A stretch of 64,000 bases of DNA, from contig CM012954.1 of assembly GCA_000181795.3 (NCBI GenBank), forward strand, positions 13,047,618-13,111,617, read 5' to 3'. Under the pieces are notes generated by a model that did not search any database, was not told the origin of the DNA, and was given only the letters and a program-made list of their open reading frames with translations. Below, in pieces: positions 59,580 to 64,000 of the stretch (position 1 is its first letter; every line of letters begins with the position of its first letter). A program made the position numbers and the translations under genes. This DNA comes from Trichinella spiralis. Lineage: Eukaryota; Nematoda; Enoplea; Trichinellida; Trichinellidae.

Positions 59580-62500
59580 TAATCTTCATTATTCATTTAG
59601 CTTTTCATTGATGCTAAATATGTGGCTATTTCAATTGTTTTTCGCTATGTTAACAATGATCGAATACTGCATTGCAAAATGAGCACAAAGTGTAATAGGA
59701 GGCGATAAAATAAATTAGACATGCAATGAAATTGAACAAATTTACAATGCAGGACAAATTAATGGACTAATGCTTAATATTTATTCGAATTTGTCGAGGT
59801 ATGCAACTATAAGTTCAGGAAAAACAATTCCGTTGTTCTCGAAAAGCGCGACAAATTATTAAATGCTTTATCAATAATTGCAAACAATATTCTACAAGAT
59901 TTAAGTATGTAAATTTTCAATATTCCGCAATCGATGATTTTTTGAGAAATTTAACGAAAATACCGATTTGAAAATTTGACATTTATAGAAGAAAAAAACC
60001 GCTGCAACGAACGAAAATTGCATTTAAATGTAATAATTGTTATCTCTGAAGAATAATCAATCAATAATTTGCGTGATCAAAAATTATTAATTATTAAAGA
60101 TTCTGTATGGAATAAACGACAATCAAGAGCAATTACTATTAAGATTAGCCACTTTTTTTCGTTGTAATCCTTCGCGGGAACGATGTAATTGTTTACAGAC
60201 TGATATAATGTGCATTCCTATGCAACCGTGACGTTCCATATCTTTTTCTTTCATCACTATTATGATGACAATACAAGTTACACTTTTTGGCAATATCTAG
60301 AGACATACGCAATGAAGAAGAGCATGGATAAATTTGTATAAATTCTGAACATTTTCCGGACTCATGTAAACACATATTAGTAATTTTCAGTTAAAAATAT
60401 ATTTCTCGAAAATTTCGAAATTTCGTGGCCTACACACTTGGTTGGTTTGAGAAAAACGGCCGAAAATTTATTTTCAGAATTTGAACTTTCTCTTGATTTG
60501 TAGGCACTAGAGGTTGAGAGTGCAAGTGCTATGCAGGGTATCATCGTAAACAGTTTACTAGTTGGGGAATAAGTGGCCTCTAAATTTGGTACAGTGCCTA
60601 CAGTAATACATAGAAGAATTGAACATCTGCAAATCTCTTACTGCGGACCATAAGCTTCCAATTAATGCACATAAAACACATATCACCTCGATCGCATTCG
60701 TTTTTCATTAATGTATCTTCCCTTAGCAATATGTTGAAGTGAATTTCTAAACATATTACTCTTAAAAGTTTATTAATACCTGCTTTTCCCATCGCAGGCC
60801 TCTGATCACTTTATTCTTAAAAACAAGCAATTTATGAAAAATCACCCCATCATTCGTTTCATAATTCATTTAGCTTCTTATTCATACCAAATGTGTTGGG
60901 ATTTGATTTCATTTCGCTTTGTATCCACTGTTGTATACTACTCTGCATAATGAGCATGAAAAGGAATATCGGCGTTAAAAATTAAATGCCAATGGTATGA
61001 AATTATATAAATTCACAACTCAGGAGAAATTAATGGGCTAATGGTGGGTAATTATTCGAATTTGTCGACGTATTCAACTGTAAGTTTAGGAAAACCGATT
61101 CCGTGGTTCTCAGAAAGGACGAAAAATTATAAAATGCTTTGTTGATAATTGCAAATAATATTCTACCGGATTTAAGTATGTAAATTTTCAATATTCCGCA
61201 ATCGATGATTTTTTGAGAATTTTAACGAAAATATCAGTTTGAAAATTTGACATTTATAGAAGAGAAAAACCGCTGTAACGCACGAAAATTGCATTTAAAT
61301 GTAGTAATTTTTATCTCAGAAGCGTAATCTATCAAAAACTTGCGTGATCAAAAATTTTAATTATTAAAGAATCTGTACGGAATAAACGATAATCAAGAGC
61401 AATTTCCCTTAAGATTAGCCACTTTTTTTCGTTGTAATCCTTCGCGGGACCGATGTAATTCTTTACAGAGGGATACAATGTAGTAATTGTGACGTTTCAT
61501 ATCTTCTTCTTTCATTATGATTATGATCACAATACAAGTTATACTTTTTTGGCAATATCTCGAGAAATACGCAATGATGAAGAGCATAGATAAATTTGTA
61601 TAACATTTTTCTGACTCATGTAAACACATATTAGTAATTTTCAGTTAAAAATATATTTTTCTAAAATTTCGAAATTTTTTGGGCTATGGACTTGGTTCAT
61701 TTGAGAAAAACGGCGAACTGTTTTTTCAGAATTTCCACATTTTTCATAGATTGGCTTTTAGGTAAAGACATCTAGAGTTATGCACAGTTACAACGAAATA
61801 GTTTACTTGGTGGGGTATAAATAGCCTCTAAATTTGGTACAGCGCCTATTGTAATACATTGGAAAGTCGAACATCTTTAAATTTCTTTATACTGAATCAT
61901 TACATCGAAATTCTTCTTATATATTATTTCTTCCTTTGAATGCATTGATTTTCTTAATAAATTATTTTCGTATAGCTGTCAGTTGAATTGAATTTCCCGA
62001 CATATTGCTGTTAAAAATTCATTAATACTTGCTTTTCCTATCGTATCTCTCCGATCTCTTTGATTTCTTTAAAAACAAGCATTTCATGGAATATTTCTTC
62101 CATTATCGGTTTTATAATTCATTTAGCTTCTTAATGATACCAAAATGTGGGTATTTGATTCCATCTTCCCTTTGTATGCAATGTTGTATACGGCTCTGCA
62201 TATTGTGCACGAAAAGTAATAAGCCCCGTTAGAAATTAAATGCTAATGCTACAAAATCAAATAAATGCACAATTGAGGACAGATGAATGTGCTACTGCTG
62301 AGTATTTATTCGAATTTGTCGAGGTATCCAAATGTAAATTCAGGAAAACCATTTCCGTGGTTCTCGAAAAGCGCTATAAATTATAAAATGGTTTTGTTGA
62401 TACTTGCAAACAATATTGCACTAGTCATAAGTGTGGAAATTTTCAATATTCCACAAACGATAATTTTTTGAGAAATTTTACAGAATTGCTGGTTTCTGAA

Positions 62501-63480
62501 TGTGACATTAATAGGACAGAAAATCTGCCATTTTATATAAATATTGCATTTCAATCTGATTATTTTGAATAATTCAGGTTCTTTGGAGAGTTTCAACAGA
62601 AACTGCACGGTAGTTGCGGAATAAATGCCCTTTGAATTTGGTACAAAGATTGCGGATAAATTTCGAGTCATTTCTCAATCGATTCTGATCGTTTCAATGT
62701 AATGCATGTCTTTTTCGGAGAAAAAGGGATTCAAAGACCATTATTTCATTTTTGAGGATCTAATTTATCATAATTGTCAGTCCATTTTTATTACTGTGAT
62801 GAAAGTTGTTCCATAACAAAGTAAAATATAAATTAATTGTTCAATGCACGAAGTTTCGATAAATGTACCTATTTATAAATCTCAGTTCAAACCAGTTTTC
62901 TACGATGTTTCTCTTTAACATTTATTAATACATAATTGTAGTAAGGGATGCTTTATTTAACTTCGGTTAGTTAAAATAACTGTTATAGAATAGCCTGCGA
63001 TGCATCATCTTTATTATTGAATTAGCTTCTCAATTATACCAAGCTTCTACCTATTTAAGTTGATTTCATTTCGTTGTCTGACACTGCTTTCATGTTGCAT
63101 ATCAAAGATTTTAATTGTTTTAATTCCTGAAAGCAGTTTATTGTAAATGGAATAAAAATGAATAAATAAACAAACGCAGACTGACAACAATGACAATGAC
63201 AACAAACTAACAAACAGTTCATAATAAACTCATGTGCTTGTGCGTTTTATTTATAGGCATCTTTTCTGATGAAGAATTATAAGTTATTATAGTTCTATAA
63301 GATGCAACGAATTATTAAATACGTTCTTCATAACTGTAAAGAATATTGCGCAAGATAAAAGTACATAAATTTCTGGTAATATGCTCTCGCTGATTTCATG
63401 AGAAATATGACAAAACTTGTTCTTTGCACAGATGATATTTTATGAAGAAACAAAACGATTGTTGCAATATATTTTGTATA
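59580..63480. repeat. Tandem array of a ~1.26-kb repeat (three units plus a degenerate fourth)
   Basis: Landmark TTATTCGAATTTGTCGA occurs at about 59781, 61052 (slightly changed) and 62307, and the block CAATACAAGTTA.ACTTTTT at about 60269 and 61530, giving spacings of about 1255-1271 bp. Unit boundaries can be set near the shared TTCATTTAGCTTCT: about 59590-60865, 60866-62115 and 62116-63010. A weaker fourth copy runs from about 63010 (ATTAGCTTCTCAATTATACC) to 63480. Identity falls from left to right. No reading frame is conserved between units, so this looks like satellite-type DNA. Confidence 0.8.
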
Positions 63481-64000
63481 AAAAGTCACCTTTTTCAATG
63501 AATTGCACTTATTCTCCGTCACGAAACATGTTTTACAATATAGGTGTGCTGTAGAATGTTAAGAAAATTCAAGAACAATTCTTCATTCCATTCGCATTTT
63601 CAATTGCTGATAAAATTTGATTCTCGTTATAAAAATTGGGCAATATTGGTTACGCGTAATTTATGCATTCATAACTTTAAAGCTTAAAGTAAATTTTGCG
63701 TGTTGCAGTTCGATACACGCTGCACGCTTCATCAATTATTCTTTTTGAAATTCTACTTTAGATTATTCATTTAACGGTGTTCTTTTTGATGTTTTGCAGC
63801 TGGTATCTGCTCTTCCAGTTCTTCAATGTCAGATCAGTTTTGAAAATACAATATTCTTGTTCATGTAATCATTGCAAAGTATAAAAAGTAATGATAAAAA
63901 GTTTTCTTCCAATAATGTTGCCTTTCTGATAAAAATTTCCATTTTAGATTCAGTTGTTCTAACAAAATTTCTTGTTACCTTCTTGATTGGCATATTTTTT
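63481..64000. other. Terminal AT-rich sequence, no supported gene
   Basis: About 520 bp after the degenerate repeat copy. I see no convincing frame, repeat or RNA gene. Confidence 0.4.

Overview
The window is AT-rich, intron-dense metazoan nuclear DNA. I recognise ten protein genes and one further gene of unknown function; there is no bacterial, viral or organellar signature. The gene set (MIG-15-type kinase, DPY-21/RSBN1, a rhodopsin-like orphan receptor of nematode chemoreceptor style), many introns of 45-200 bp and acceptor-like sites just before most start codons suggest a nematode. A clear U12-type AT-AC intron would point away from Caenorhabditis-like nematodes, which lack the minor spliceosome, and towards an early-branching (enoplean, Trichinella/Romanomermis-like) worm or another small ecdysozoan. 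This placement is an inference.

Left part (0.25-22 kb): a 19-exon MAP4K/MIG-15 kinase on the minus strand, a single-exon GH31 alpha-glucosidase on the minus strand, then on the plus strand a short Nischarin-like PX+LRR protein, a small RS-rich protein with one C-terminal membrane segment, and ORC1. ORC1 converges on a minus-strand TFIIIC zinc-finger subunit (GTF3C4/TFIIIC90-like) at 22.4-26.2 kb. A roughly 4 kb gene-poor stretch follows, then a single-exon 7TM receptor (30.2-31.2 kb).

Right part (32.4-54.5 kb): six consecutive plus-strand housekeeping genes: IK/RED (SMU-2), TAF5, SPCS2, TAF6, RSBN1/DPY-21 and PRPF6. They serve splicing (IK, PRPF6), TFIID (TAF5, TAF6), secretion (SPCS2) and chromatin (RSBN1). 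SPCS2 and TAF6 are only 192 bp apart and may share a transcript. SPCS2 carries the AT-AC intron, with an exact 5' site and branch-point match and an exon junction that restores the conserved protein. Four introns in four different genes are best explained as GC-AG.

The last 9.5 kb (54.5-64 kb) has no intact gene. It holds a tandem repeat of about 1.26 kb (at least three units, 59.6-62.6 kb, with a degenerate fourth), a dispersed partial copy at 56.3-57.1 kb and decayed coding-like traces on the minus strand.

Exon coordinates were worked out by hand from reading frame, splice signals and remembered family motifs. They may be off by a few bases in places, and first exons or UTRs could be missing.
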